A stretch of 64,000 nucleotides of DNA from Marinomonas mediterranea MMB-1 (GTDB lineage: Bacteria; Pseudomonadota; Gammaproteobacteria; Pseudomonadales; Marinomonadaceae). Position 1 is the stretch's first letter, and each line of letters opens with the position of its first letter. Location: contig NC_015276.1 in NCBI RefSeq assembly GCF_000192865.1, positions 1 through 64,000 on the forward strand, in the 5' to 3' direction. The position numbers and the translations under genes were made by a program. Shown piece after piece: positions 44,901 to 52,544 of the stretch. The notes below the pieces were generated by a model. It was not told the DNA's origin and did not search any database. It was given only the letters and a program-made list of their open reading frames with translations.

Positions 44901-44997
44901 AACGGTTTTTTAATCGCTCGAAGGCATCGTTATTTGCGTAAGTCTGCGTCGAAGCTAACCCAACACAGGTTAGGCATAAGATTGTCCATATTCTCAT
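41983..44997 (-). CDS. Usher-like outer membrane protein with SdrD-like and SPOR-like segments
   Basis: A protein of about 1,004 residues with a signal peptide (after MRIWTILCLTCVGLASTQTY). An N-terminal periplasmic part (DDIYIESTQLARLF) leads to a usher-like region: VQVGDLSTTDISPLES, then IEVYRNKLLVASQLSSSDG, NVPLEFGDNQIELIFYGPQG, and many alternating beta strands. Near residue 740 FHDQNHNGIYDLNEPLLKGV resembles SdrD B / carboxypeptidase-regulatory modules. The C-terminus (AHLGQFNSVLSLRSYW to AACSILRNR) looks like SPOR. A TTG start at 45012 is possible; ATG 44997 suits the signal peptide. Last gene of the operon. Confidence 0.78.
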   Translation of the reverse strand: MRIWTILCLTCVGLASTQTYANNDAFERLKNRYQAIESGEETLPDLKQKVEETQDTVSIPVGEELIFELQLGKYLLGDVIAIKSPAGAMMSLSDVSNVLDFPITVNDDVLFNTDDAETENTLQVLATGWVRTPDNHFELTQRENEFTVKIGETLRTIPQEEVQINDDIYIESTQLARLFSIEFNINYQKLNATISSKIPIPLEERLARQARLEGLNSYQNRSIFPLQAFEYSSVTQPLLDLRLGASAAHNQDSKYSLSMQGANDLAYFSTNYFLAIDQNKEITTSRFNASRQDKSASLLGPLSATEIQVGDLSTTDISPLESTQSGVGIRVNNSPLYHSQSDNTINLEGDIQPNWDIEVYRNKLLVASQLSSSDGHYTFSNVPLEFGDNQIELIFYGPQGQIKREEKFYYVSAAGQGAGSLNYDITIAEENQRLFEHYSSQNSGESALAINALVKLSVTDWWNIQAGTKHYQETTEQANQNAYNSTFALFGKALLTLDYLEDDNGAYKQKTQLSSKIANQAVNLIHSTEKTLTDESVESKTTTQEASISGAFSNLNLSYSQRISRIKSNASEDYVLQNRIGTRLFNVPITNQISWGFGDNDYATGSLQARDFYDIYTIKGGIDYNIDPSMRVNTVNAAISRAFGEDIQAQIAYKRNISTKNNESSLDVKWKPNEFSISSNLSYSDLTKWSARLIAQFSFGVADKAAFTTSKSLTRAGSVAARVFHDQNHNGIYDLNEPLLKGVTVESKQSVRKAKTNEQGIAVLAALPVFQKTDIDVDTTTLPNPYMIRSGAGVSVSPRKGTLQSVDLPIVIAREVEGFVKEYRKDGSEGMLAYVPLEVVNKQGVVIKTAISEFDGYYAIAELPPQAFTVRVAQAFIDTNQYLLTKGSSVEVSQEMGTEFIEGVDLVLRKAYQRNGYSAHLGQFNSVLSLRSYWTLLRNAHPQLADYSYFYLNNNGVFDLYVGFSKTKQNAEAACSILRNRTRNDNSSGNENSPSCTVRDIVRQ

Positions 44998-45018
44998 TAA
45001 ATTGATTTTCAAAAAAGG

Positions 45019-45843
45019 TTATTGTCGGGCTGCGTTTCGCACGATTGCATCTGTGATTTCAATGCTTCGGCTGGCTAACAATCTGCCCGCAAACTCTTGT
45101 TGTCCTTCGTAGCGTACTTCAAGAATGCCTGCTTCTAGTTTAAAGTCTTTCCAATATAGCTCGGCGTTTGTAACTGGGGTTTCTGGATAAAAGTTAAACC
45201 CATTAAGCAAACCTACTTTCCTACGCGCACCATTCTTAGGTGTCCAATAGGCGACTAGACGCCCCGTCGCACTGTATTTGTCTTTGTGTGCGAGTCTCAC
45301 TTTTACAAAAGTTTGTCCGGTTTCTTTTTTCGTTGTGATGGAAACGTTTTGGATAGCAGGTTGAACGGATACCGTGCCATTACGGTACATGACGGGAATG
45401 GAGTAGCTCAAAAGCAGGTTTATGTTTAAGCTCATTTGCCCCTGAGCAGCGGGTGCTTTTTGAACGGGCAATGCAACAAATTTTAAATGTGAGCGATACT
45501 CGCCTTCGCTCAACTTGCCTTTTTTACGTAGTAGTAATTTTATAGATTGGCTTTGGCCTGCTGGAATCGTGACTTGTTTCGGACTTATTCTGACGATTCG
45601 TTCTAACCCCGAATATTGCTGTTTCTCATTTTCAGTTAATTCCCTGTAACTTCCATTCGGTAATGCGACTTTTTGTGTCCACTCGATGCGGTAGCTTCTG
45701 GATAGGTTACTTGAGTTGATTAAAGTCACTTTTGCTGAACGGTCACGGTCTCCTAAAACAACCCGTGTTGGCGAAATCATAAGGTCTGCAAGTAGGCTGC
45801 TACAGAATGAAAGGGTCAGTATTGAAATAAGGAGCTTAAGCAT
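45019..45843 (-). CDS. PapD-like periplasmic pilus chaperone
   Basis: A 274-residue exported protein with two immunoglobulin-like domains expected. After the signal peptide, LMISPTRVVLGDRDRSAKVTLINSS carries the conserved arginine of strand A, and RIVRISPKQVTIPAGQSQSIKLLLRK the F1-G1 region. The segment LLSYSIPVMYRNG resembles archaic/alternative chaperones rather than PapD, whose invariant lysine is not seen. It would stabilise the DUF4402 subunits and hand them to the usher-like protein six bases downstream. Confidence 0.85.
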   Translation of the reverse strand: MLKLLISILTLSFCSSLLADLMISPTRVVLGDRDRSAKVTLINSSNLSRSYRIEWTQKVALPNGSYRELTENEKQQYSGLERIVRISPKQVTIPAGQSQSIKLLLRKKGKLSEGEYRSHLKFVALPVQKAPAAQGQMSLNINLLLSYSIPVMYRNGTVSVQPAIQNVSITTKKETGQTFVKVRLAHKDKYSATGRLVAYWTPKNGARRKVGLLNGFNFYPETPVTNAELYWKDFKLEAGILEVRYEGQQEFAGRLLASRSIEITDAIVRNAARQ

Positions 45844-45885
45844 AAGAAAAATAAAGGCTATGTGGCGTTAATGGTTAAATTCGGG

Positions 45886-46362
45886 CTAATAATTAATAGA
45901 AATCCGGTAAGTAATTGAATAATTCGTATCTCCATAATAGCCCGAGTTTCCCGAGGTCGTGAGCGTGCCTCCAACGTAGAAGGACGCGCCTCCTGAGGAA
46001 TCTGTCGTTATGACAGCAGGTACACTGAGATCCGTTAAAGTAAACTGCTCGACGGTATATCCTGTGCTGGAACTGTTAGGTGTAGTAACGCTGCTTGATA
46101 AAAAAACACGTTGGTTATTAGGGTAATCCGTTAAAATAAATTCGGCTCTTGTAGGCTCTGTAATAGGGAAGATGCCACTAGAATACGAGACATTACCATT
46201 GTAACCGACAGACAAGCTTTGGGCGCTGCTGTTTGACGCGACAACAACCGTTCCGAAGTCCAAACTGGACGACTCCGTTACGTCCGCATAAGTACTCAAA
46301 GGAGTACTTATGCTCAAAGCAATGAAGGCCGCAGATAGACCGGCTCGCTTTTGACTACGCAT
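45886..46362 (-). CDS. DUF4402 surface-fibre subunit 2
   Basis: About 158 residues. A signal peptide (MRSQKRAGLSAAFIALSIST to TYA) is followed by an all-beta, serine/threonine-rich domain with LDFGTVVVASNSSAQ. The C-terminus GGTLTTSGNSGYYGDTNYS and a final ISINY match the other DUF4402 subunit. An upstream TTG (46371) would add three residues; ATG 46362 is preferred. No disulfide cysteines are present. Its role as a subunit is inferred from the chaperone and usher-like neighbours. Confidence 0.8.
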   Translation of the reverse strand: MRSQKRAGLSAAFIALSISTPLSTYADVTESSSLDFGTVVVASNSSAQSLSVGYNGNVSYSSGIFPITEPTRAEFILTDYPNNQRVFLSSSVTTPNSSSTGYTVEQFTLTDLSVPAVITTDSSGGASFYVGGTLTTSGNSGYYGDTNYSITYRISINY

Positions 46363-46376
46363 CTTCAACAAACGTA

Positions 46377-46970
46377 TCAGTAGTCTACCGTGATTGAGTA
46401 GGTACCGGTATAGCTGCCATCATCATAAGCGCCGTCGGTTGCGCCTGTTCCAGTGGTCAGAGTTGCACCTACAGCGAATGTTACTGCACCAGTAGAGTCT
46501 GTTAGTAAATTTCCAGCGCTGTACGCTGTACCGTCACGAGGGCCGCTGGTAATGGTAGCTTCAAACGTATCGATTGAGAACAGACCGTCGTTCAATGTGC
46601 TTGTTAGCGTGATTGCGGATGACGGTAATGTAATCGTTAGGTTGGAGCTTGGTGCAGCACTGTCGATAGTGAATACGGCCGCATTTCCGGCTGTAATGAC
46701 GCTGATCGCCGCCGCGGTAGAATCCGTGGACGTAGGGTTGTTGCTGGTTCCATCGGAACTAATTTGCAGGGCGGCTGTTTCCGTGCCTGCTGTATCGCCT
46801 GTTGCCCTGATTGTCCCGAAAGACAATGCAGTTGTTTCTGATAAGTTGAACGCATTCTGAACGGTGACAGAGGCATTACCCGTGACTGTTTCTGCGGCCA
46901 TTGCGATGGACGAAGAGACAGCTAAAACACCAATGGTTAGCGCTTTTGCAAGTCTAATATCATGAATCAT
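46377..46970 (-). CDS. DUF4402 surface-fibre subunit 1
   Basis: A 197-residue exported protein. The signal peptide ends in AMAAE. ASVTVQNAFNLSETTALSFGTIRA is the recognised DUF4402 opening, and GATLTTGTGATDGAYDDGSY with TYSITVDY is its close. It is longer than subunit 2 by a threonine/serine-rich middle. A strong GAGAGGAGG ribosome site suggests high expression, as expected for a major pilin. First gene of the chaperone-usher-like operon. Confidence 0.82.
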   Translation of the reverse strand: MIHDIRLAKALTIGVLAVSSSIAMAAETVTGNASVTVQNAFNLSETTALSFGTIRATGDTAGTETAALQISSDGTSNNPTSTDSTAAAISVITAGNAAVFTIDSAAPSSNLTITLPSSAITLTSTLNDGLFSIDTFEATITSGPRDGTAYSAGNLLTDSTGAVTFAVGATLTTGTGATDGAYDDGSYTGTYSITVDY

Positions 46971-47081
46971 ATAATCCTCCTCTCGGATTTATAAAACTGC
47001 ACATACTTTATCGGCGATAGAAATAATAACTTTAAGCGATTAAAACAATTCTATTAAAAATAGTCACTTAATAAACGAAAC
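46971..47081 (-). promoter_or_regulatory. Promoter region of the DUF4402 operon
   Basis: The 111-base AT-rich gap after the gabT terminator and before the first DUF4402 gene, ending in GAGAGGAGG. It must hold the promoter. Runs of A and T (such as 47040-47060) are present, but no operator is recognised. Confidence 0.5.
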
Positions 47082-47112
47082 AAAAAAGCCACTATTCAAT
47101 GAATAGTGGCTA
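47082..47112 (-). terminator. Intrinsic terminator after gabT
   Basis: A perfect 10-bp stem GCCACTATTC/GAATAGTGGC (47101-47110 with 47088-47097) with a 3-base loop is followed on the minus strand by TTTTTT. It separates gabDT from the DUF4402 operon. Confidence 0.9.
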
Positions 47113-47200
47113 AGCTGCAAGGGGAGGCCTTGCAAACGGAAGTCTAATTTACGTCGGTTTTACGTAAATTGCTTGCTTAAAGCAGATAAAGATACTGCGA

Positions 47201-48481
47201 TTAAACGAGTTCTTTAAGGCATTCTTTGAAGACAGTCATACCTTCATCAATTATTTCCATTTCTATCGTCAGAGCAGGCAAGAAACGGATAACGTTACCG
47301 CGAATACCGCAAGATAAAAGAATTAGGCCCTTTTCTGCTGCTTTAGCAGTCAGCGCTTTTGTCAGTTCAGGGTTCGGTTTGCTCGCTTCGCCGTCATTAA
47401 CGAATTCCATTGCGATCATGGCACCGGTATTACGTACGTTACCGACTAACTGCGGGTATTCTGCTTGAATGTCTTTTAAGTGAGTCATGAAGCGCTCGCC
47501 GACGGCAACCGCACGATCCACTAGCTTTTCTTCTTCAATAACATCAAAGACAGCGAGGCCCGCGGCACAACCAACTGGTGAGCCACCGTAGGTGCCACCT
47601 AAACCACCAGGTAGTGGCGCATCCATAATGTCAGCTTTACCGACGACAGCAGCGAGAGGAAAGCCACCAGCAATGCCTTTCGCTGCTGTCATTAGATCGG
47701 CCTCAACTCCAGCGTGTTCGTGCGCAAACATTTTACCTGTACGGCCAAAACCTGATTGAATCTCATCTAAAATCAACAAGATACCGTGTTCATCACAAAG
47801 AGTACGCAGGGCTTGTAGAAATTCTGCTGGTGCTTGATAGAAGCCGCCTTCACCTTGGACAGGCTCAATGATAATGGCTGCAACACGTGATGGTTCGATA
47901 TCACATGTGAAACGCATCTTTAGTTCTTCAAGAGACTGCTCTATTGTGACGCCATGGTATTCATTTGGAAATGCAACATGGTAAATTTCATTCGGAAACG
48001 GACCAAAGCCCGCTTTGTAGGGCGCTACTTTACCAGTCAGCCCCATTGTCATGTTCGTACGGCCATGGAAGCCACCGTTAAAGGCAATTATGCCTGAGCG
48101 GCCCGTATAGGCACGTGCGATTTTTACGCAGTTCTCAACCGCTTCAGCGCCGGTAGTGATAAAGATAGATTTTTTAGGAGTGTTACCAGGGGCCGCTTCG
48201 TTTAGCTTCTCTGCAAGTGTCACCGCAGATTCATATGGACTGACCATGACACAGGTGTGTGAAAAGCGTTCAACTTGCTCTTTTACCGCTGCAACAACTT
48301 TAGGGTGGCTATGCCCTGTATTACATACCGCAATACCCGCACCAAAATCGATATGGCGTTTGCCTTCTACATCCCAAACTTCAGCGTTAACGGCACGCTC
48401 AACATAAACGGGCGCCATGTTACCCTGACCACGAGCGATAGCAGCGACTTTGCGCTCTTGTAAATTTGCGTTAGTTGTCAT
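47201..48481 (-). CDS. gabT: 4-aminobutyrate aminotransferase
   Basis: A PLP-dependent class III aminotransferase converting GABA and alpha-ketoglutarate to succinate semialdehyde and glutamate. The 426 residues match GabT. Marks are VAAIARGQGNMAPVYVERA, FITTGAEAVENCVKIAR, EPVQGEGGFYQAP, LILDEIQSGFGRTGKMFA and the PLP lysine in TAAKGIAGGFPLAAVVG. It follows gabD by 91 bases in the same direction. Confidence 0.95.
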   Translation of the reverse strand: MTTNANLQERKVAAIARGQGNMAPVYVERAVNAEVWDVEGKRHIDFGAGIAVCNTGHSHPKVVAAVKEQVERFSHTCVMVSPYESAVTLAEKLNEAAPGNTPKKSIFITTGAEAVENCVKIARAYTGRSGIIAFNGGFHGRTNMTMGLTGKVAPYKAGFGPFPNEIYHVAFPNEYHGVTIEQSLEELKMRFTCDIEPSRVAAIIIEPVQGEGGFYQAPAEFLQALRTLCDEHGILLILDEIQSGFGRTGKMFAHEHAGVEADLMTAAKGIAGGFPLAAVVGKADIMDAPLPGGLGGTYGGSPVGCAAGLAVFDVIEEEKLVDRAVAVGERFMTHLKDIQAEYPQLVGNVRNTGAMIAMEFVNDGEASKPNPELTKALTAKAAEKGLILLSCGIRGNVIRFLPALTIEMEIIDEGMTVFKECLKELV

Positions 48482-48572
48482 TGTATTTCTCTCTAAATAG
48501 TATGCGGCGCGAATGGGATCGTGCCGCGTATCGTGTCTACTTCACACCGGTATGGTGCGCTGTTTTTAAAAA

Positions 48573-50039
48573 TTACTTTAGGTTGCCCATGCATAGGTAT
48601 TTGACTTCAACGTATTCGTCGATACCATAAACAGAGCCTTCGCGTCCGCTACCGGACTCTTTTACACCACCAAAAGGCGCGACTTCACTGGAAATCATCC
48701 CTTCGTTGATACCCACCATGCCGTACTCTAAGTTTTCAGAAACGCGCCATATACGGCTTAAGTCTTGAGAGTAGAAATACGCTGCCAGACCAAAAGGCGT
48801 ATCGTTTGCCATAGCAACCGCTTCTTCTTCTGTACTGAACTTGAAAAGAGGTGCAACAGGGCCAAAAATCTCACTTGAGAAGATATCCATCTCGTCAGTG
48901 ACGTCTGTTAGGACGGTCGGAGCAAAGAATTGAGCGCCTGTTGTCGATAAGGTGCTTCCGCCCGTTAGCGTTTTTGCGCCTTTTTCAAGCGCGTCAGAGA
49001 CCAGCCCTTCAACCTTTTCGATTGCAGCAGGGTTAATAAGCGGACCGATTGTCACGCCGTCTTCGAAGCCATCGCCTGTTTTTAATTCGGCGACGCGTTT
49101 AGCGAGCTTTTCAGCAAAGGCGTCATAGATGCCTTCTTGAACTAAAATGCGGTTTGCACAGACACAAGTTTGACCCGCATTACGGAATTTCGAAGCCATT
49201 GCACCGTCAACTGCTGCATCTAGGTCTGCATCGTTAAAGACGATGAAAGGCGCGTTACCGCCCAGCTCCATAGAAGTACGTTTTACGGTTTGAGCGCATT
49301 GAGATAGCAGTAGTTTTCCGACAGGCGTAGACCCAGTAAAACTCAGCTTACGGACAATCGGGTTACTTGTTAGAACGCCGCCAATGTCTTTTGCGCTTTT
49401 ACCAACCACAACATTTAAGACGCCAGCTGGAATACCTGCTTGATGCGCAAGTTCTGCCAAAGCTAATGCACACAGAGGTGTTTCGTCGGAAGGTTTGATA
49501 ACAATGGTACAGCCTGCCGCAAGTGCGGGTCCTGCTTTACGCGTTATCATGGCAATTGGGAAGTTCCACGGCGTAATCGCAGCGACAACGCCCACACCTT
49601 GTTTAATGGTTAAAACACGCTTGTCTTTAGCAAAGGTTGGAATCACATCGCCATTCAGGCGGCGTGCTTCGTCCGCAAACCAATCGATAAAAGAGGCACC
49701 GTAGCCGACTTCACCTTTTGCTTCGGCAAGCGGTTTACCCTGCTCCAATGTCATTAATTTTCCGAGATCTTCTTGGTTGTCTAGGATCAGCTGATTCCAG
49801 CGGCGCAGCGCTGTAGAACGTTCTTTAGCCGTTAATGCTTGCCAACCTTTAAGTGCTTTTTCGGCCGCTTCGACCGCGCGCGTGGTGTCGTCTGCACCTA
49901 AGTCAGCAATATCAATAATGTGTTCGCCATTCGAAGGATTCGTAATAGCGTACGTTTTACCTGAGTCAGCGGAAACCCATTCACCATTGACGTAAGACTG
50001 GTTCTTTAACAAATTTGGCTGAGATAAGGTCACTTGCAT
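48573..50039 (-). CDS. gabD: Succinate-semialdehyde dehydrogenase (NADP+)
   Basis: An aldehyde dehydrogenase of 488 residues, the GabD size. It shows TPWNFPIAMITRKAGPALAAG, ELGGNAPFIVFNDAD with the catalytic glutamate and NAGQTCVCANRI with the catalytic cysteine. With gabT it completes GABA degradation to succinate. Close relatives also oxidise alpha-ketoglutarate semialdehyde, so it could serve the hydroxyproline pathway encoded 8 kb away; this is a hypothesis. GGAGC precedes the start. Confidence 0.94.
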   Translation of the reverse strand: MQVTLSQPNLLKNQSYVNGEWVSADSGKTYAITNPSNGEHIIDIADLGADDTTRAVEAAEKALKGWQALTAKERSTALRRWNQLILDNQEDLGKLMTLEQGKPLAEAKGEVGYGASFIDWFADEARRLNGDVIPTFAKDKRVLTIKQGVGVVAAITPWNFPIAMITRKAGPALAAGCTIVIKPSDETPLCALALAELAHQAGIPAGVLNVVVGKSAKDIGGVLTSNPIVRKLSFTGSTPVGKLLLSQCAQTVKRTSMELGGNAPFIVFNDADLDAAVDGAMASKFRNAGQTCVCANRILVQEGIYDAFAEKLAKRVAELKTGDGFEDGVTIGPLINPAAIEKVEGLVSDALEKGAKTLTGGSTLSTTGAQFFAPTVLTDVTDEMDIFSSEIFGPVAPLFKFSTEEEAVAMANDTPFGLAAYFYSQDLSRIWRVSENLEYGMVGINEGMISSEVAPFGGVKESGSGREGSVYGIDEYVEVKYLCMGNLK

Positions 50040-50519
50040 AAGGCGCTCCAGACAACAATATGTTTGAGGTAGATCATGCAGACCTACGTGTGTTTTCGAT
50101 AGTAGGAGATGCAGTATCTAAGGAAAATGAGAAGCTATCAATGCTTTGTTTGATGCCATTCAAACTTTATTAATTAATGGTTTTTTGATCGGTATTTGCG
50201 CATAAATTCAGCTAAAATGCGTCGAAAATGCACTGGCAGCATGTTGAAAATGCTGTCGTATTTATTGTTGCAAATCATAAAAATGTTGTTTAAGACTTTT
50301 TGCAATTCGGTATTGGAGTTCGCAGTGGTCGTGAAAAGGTCTCAAATTTTGCTAAGAGGGAAAATCAACCGTCTCCATGGTAGCAAGTTTTGATTATTGC
50401 AAAGTATGTCGGGGTGGTTTACATATCATTGGTTGATGGACTTATGATCTATTAAGCCCTTTCCGCCCTGTTTCTTTTTCTTTATGCTTTACGCACATTC
50501 TTTTAGCTAAGGAAAAGCA
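50040..50519. other. 480-base divergent intergenic region
   Basis: Between gabD and the exported DUF3857 gene. It must hold both promoters. A 65-codon frame (50196-50393) lacks a ribosome site and looks random. A weak CAGCAT/ATGCTG dyad lies near 50240-50260. Nothing else stands out. Confidence 0.5.
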
Positions 50520-52544
50520 ATGATTTGGAAAGGCTTGAAACCTATTCTGCTCTGCGCGTCTTTACTCGCTTCTTTTCTAGTGAGTGCGGAAAAGTATCAG
50601 TCAAACGGATTTCAGTTTGAAACCAAAGACTTTCCGTCATGGGTAACGCCTAAACATTTGCCTGATCTGCTACCTACGCAGCATCAGGGGTCGGTGTCTT
50701 ACCTACTTCTTGACCGACAGGAAGTCGCAGATGGCAACGATAGCGGATATTTTTATCATCTTGTCCAGCGAGCCAATAATTTGGATGGCGTTGAAGATAT
50801 TTCAAAACTGAGTATCTCGTTTAATCCAGAGTATCAGAAGCTTGTTTTTCATAACATCAGTGTCATTCGTGACGGTCAGGAAATGAATCGTTTAGAACCC
50901 TCCGATATTTCTCTAGTGCGAGAAGAGAATGAACTATCTCAGGAGTTGTTTACAGGGTATGTGGATGGGATTGTTTTTCTAAAAGACATTAGAGTTGGCG
51001 ATATAGTGGATTATTCCTACTCTATTGAGGGACGCAATCCGGTCTTTCAGGGACATTTCTTCAGCTCCTGGTCGATGAACTGGCAAGTCCCCGTCAATTA
51101 CTCTTATCTCAAAGTGATTACAACGCCTGATTACCCGTTAACGATTAAAAATACGGGCTATAAAAGTGCCCCGCTGATTACGGATAACGGCAGCCAACTG
51201 GTTTACGAATGGACAGCAGAGAATACCCCTACCTACTATTATGAAGACAACTATCCGAGACGTTTTTCTCCGAGACAAACGGTGAGCTTGTCAGAGTTTG
51301 ATAGTTGGGAGAAGGTCAATGCATGGGGAGAGACACTTTATAGCTATGATTTTACGAATGAAGAGCTTAACCAGTTTGTCGCTTCTCTGTCTAAGAAAAG
51401 CAAATCCGATGCTGTGTTAGCTGCCTTGGATTTTGTTCAAGAAGAAATTCGTTATCTAGGCATAGAGTTGGGACTAAATTCGCATCTTCCCCATTCGCCT
51501 GACGAAGTTATTCAACACCGATATGGCGACTGTAAAGACAAGACACAGTTACTGGTCAGTTTGCTAAAGAAACTAAATATCACAGCCTATCCAGCGTTGG
51601 TTTCCTGGGATAAAGGAAGCGGTGTGGATCTGTATGCGCCTTCTCCTGGGGTATTTGATCATGTCATTACGTATGTTGAACTTGATGGACAGGCGTATTG
51701 GTTAGACCCTACTCGCAGTTTTCAAGAAGGCACATTGGAAACTCTGGGGTATTACGATTATGGCAAGGCCTTAATTCTAGGACATCCAGAGAAAAAATCC
51801 TTAGTAACGGTTGGCTTAAAAGACAGTCAAATCCCTGTGGTGGAAACGAGAAATCGGTTTAGTGTTTTGAGTACAGAAGCTCCGGTCGAGTACACGGTGA
51901 TAACAACTTACACGGGCACGCGTGCAGATCAAATGCGCCGCCGAGTTGCAACAAGTCGCTTGGAAGCATTGGAGTCGGATTACATCAATTATCTAAGTGG
52001 CTTTTTTCCTGGCATTGAAAAAACTCAGGATATGACATTTAAAGACCATAAAGCCAAAAATCAATTCGACGTAGAAGAGCATTACCTGATCCATGACTTT
52101 TTCTCAGAGGAAGATGGCAGGAAGTATTACACGCTTTATGCTTATGGTCTTTACGGGTATATCAAGAAACCAGAAGTGACCAGAAGAAAGGGACCCTTGT
52201 GGCTGCAAGGCCCTGTAAAACTTAGTCATCAAATTGACTATGTCACTCCTAATAAAGGAGCGATGAACATTGATTCGAAACGCGTTGAAAAAACAACCGA
52301 TCAGTTGTGGTTTATGAAAGAGGAAGACTGGTTTAATCGAACGCTTACCATTCGTCATGAGCTCATGATTAAAAGCGATGAACTGCAAGCCAAGGATATG
52401 AAATCCTATTTAAAATTCTATGAAATGATTAATGATAATACAGAGCATGCTTACTGGGCGGCAGAACAACAAGCTGACAATGGTATCTTTGCCGATTTTA
52501 TTAGTGATCTTCAGCAGCTCATTTATACTAAGGAAGGTTCGTAA
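50520..52544 (+). CDS. Exported DUF3857 / transglutaminase-like protein
   Basis: A 674-residue protein with a signal peptide (cleaved after VSA). The N-terminal 250 residues match DUF3857 in pattern (YFYHLVQRANN, SISFNPEYQKLVFH, VGDIVDYSYSIEG), followed by a transglutaminase/protease core with C338 (YGDCKDKTQLL), H381 (FDHVITYVEL) and D396 (YWLDPT). The C-terminal 250 residues form a further beta-rich domain. All three catalytic residues are intact. The substrate is unknown; peptidase or transamidase activity on cell-envelope proteins is possible. Its stop overlaps the next start. Confidence 0.85.
   Translation: MIWKGLKPILLCASLLASFLVSAEKYQSNGFQFETKDFPSWVTPKHLPDLLPTQHQGSVSYLLLDRQEVADGNDSGYFYHLVQRANNLDGVEDISKLSISFNPEYQKLVFHNISVIRDGQEMNRLEPSDISLVREENELSQELFTGYVDGIVFLKDIRVGDIVDYSYSIEGRNPVFQGHFFSSWSMNWQVPVNYSYLKVITTPDYPLTIKNTGYKSAPLITDNGSQLVYEWTAENTPTYYYEDNYPRRFSPRQTVSLSEFDSWEKVNAWGETLYSYDFTNEELNQFVASLSKKSKSDAVLAALDFVQEEIRYLGIELGLNSHLPHSPDEVIQHRYGDCKDKTQLLVSLLKKLNITAYPALVSWDKGSGVDLYAPSPGVFDHVITYVELDGQAYWLDPTRSFQEGTLETLGYYDYGKALILGHPEKKSLVTVGLKDSQIPVVETRNRFSVLSTEAPVEYTVITTYTGTRADQMRRRVATSRLEALESDYINYLSGFFPGIEKTQDMTFKDHKAKNQFDVEEHYLIHDFFSEEDGRKYYTLYAYGLYGYIKKPEVTRRKGPLWLQGPVKLSHQIDYVTPNKGAMNIDSKRVEKTTDQLWFMKEEDWFNRTLTIRHELMIKSDELQAKDMKSYLKFYEMINDNTEHAYWAAEQQADNGIFADFISDLQQLIYTKEGS

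Noticed and set aside
50196..50393. 65-codon open frame between gabD and the DUF3857 gene
   Set aside because: No ribosome site, odd composition and no recognisable motif; more likely part of the promoter region.
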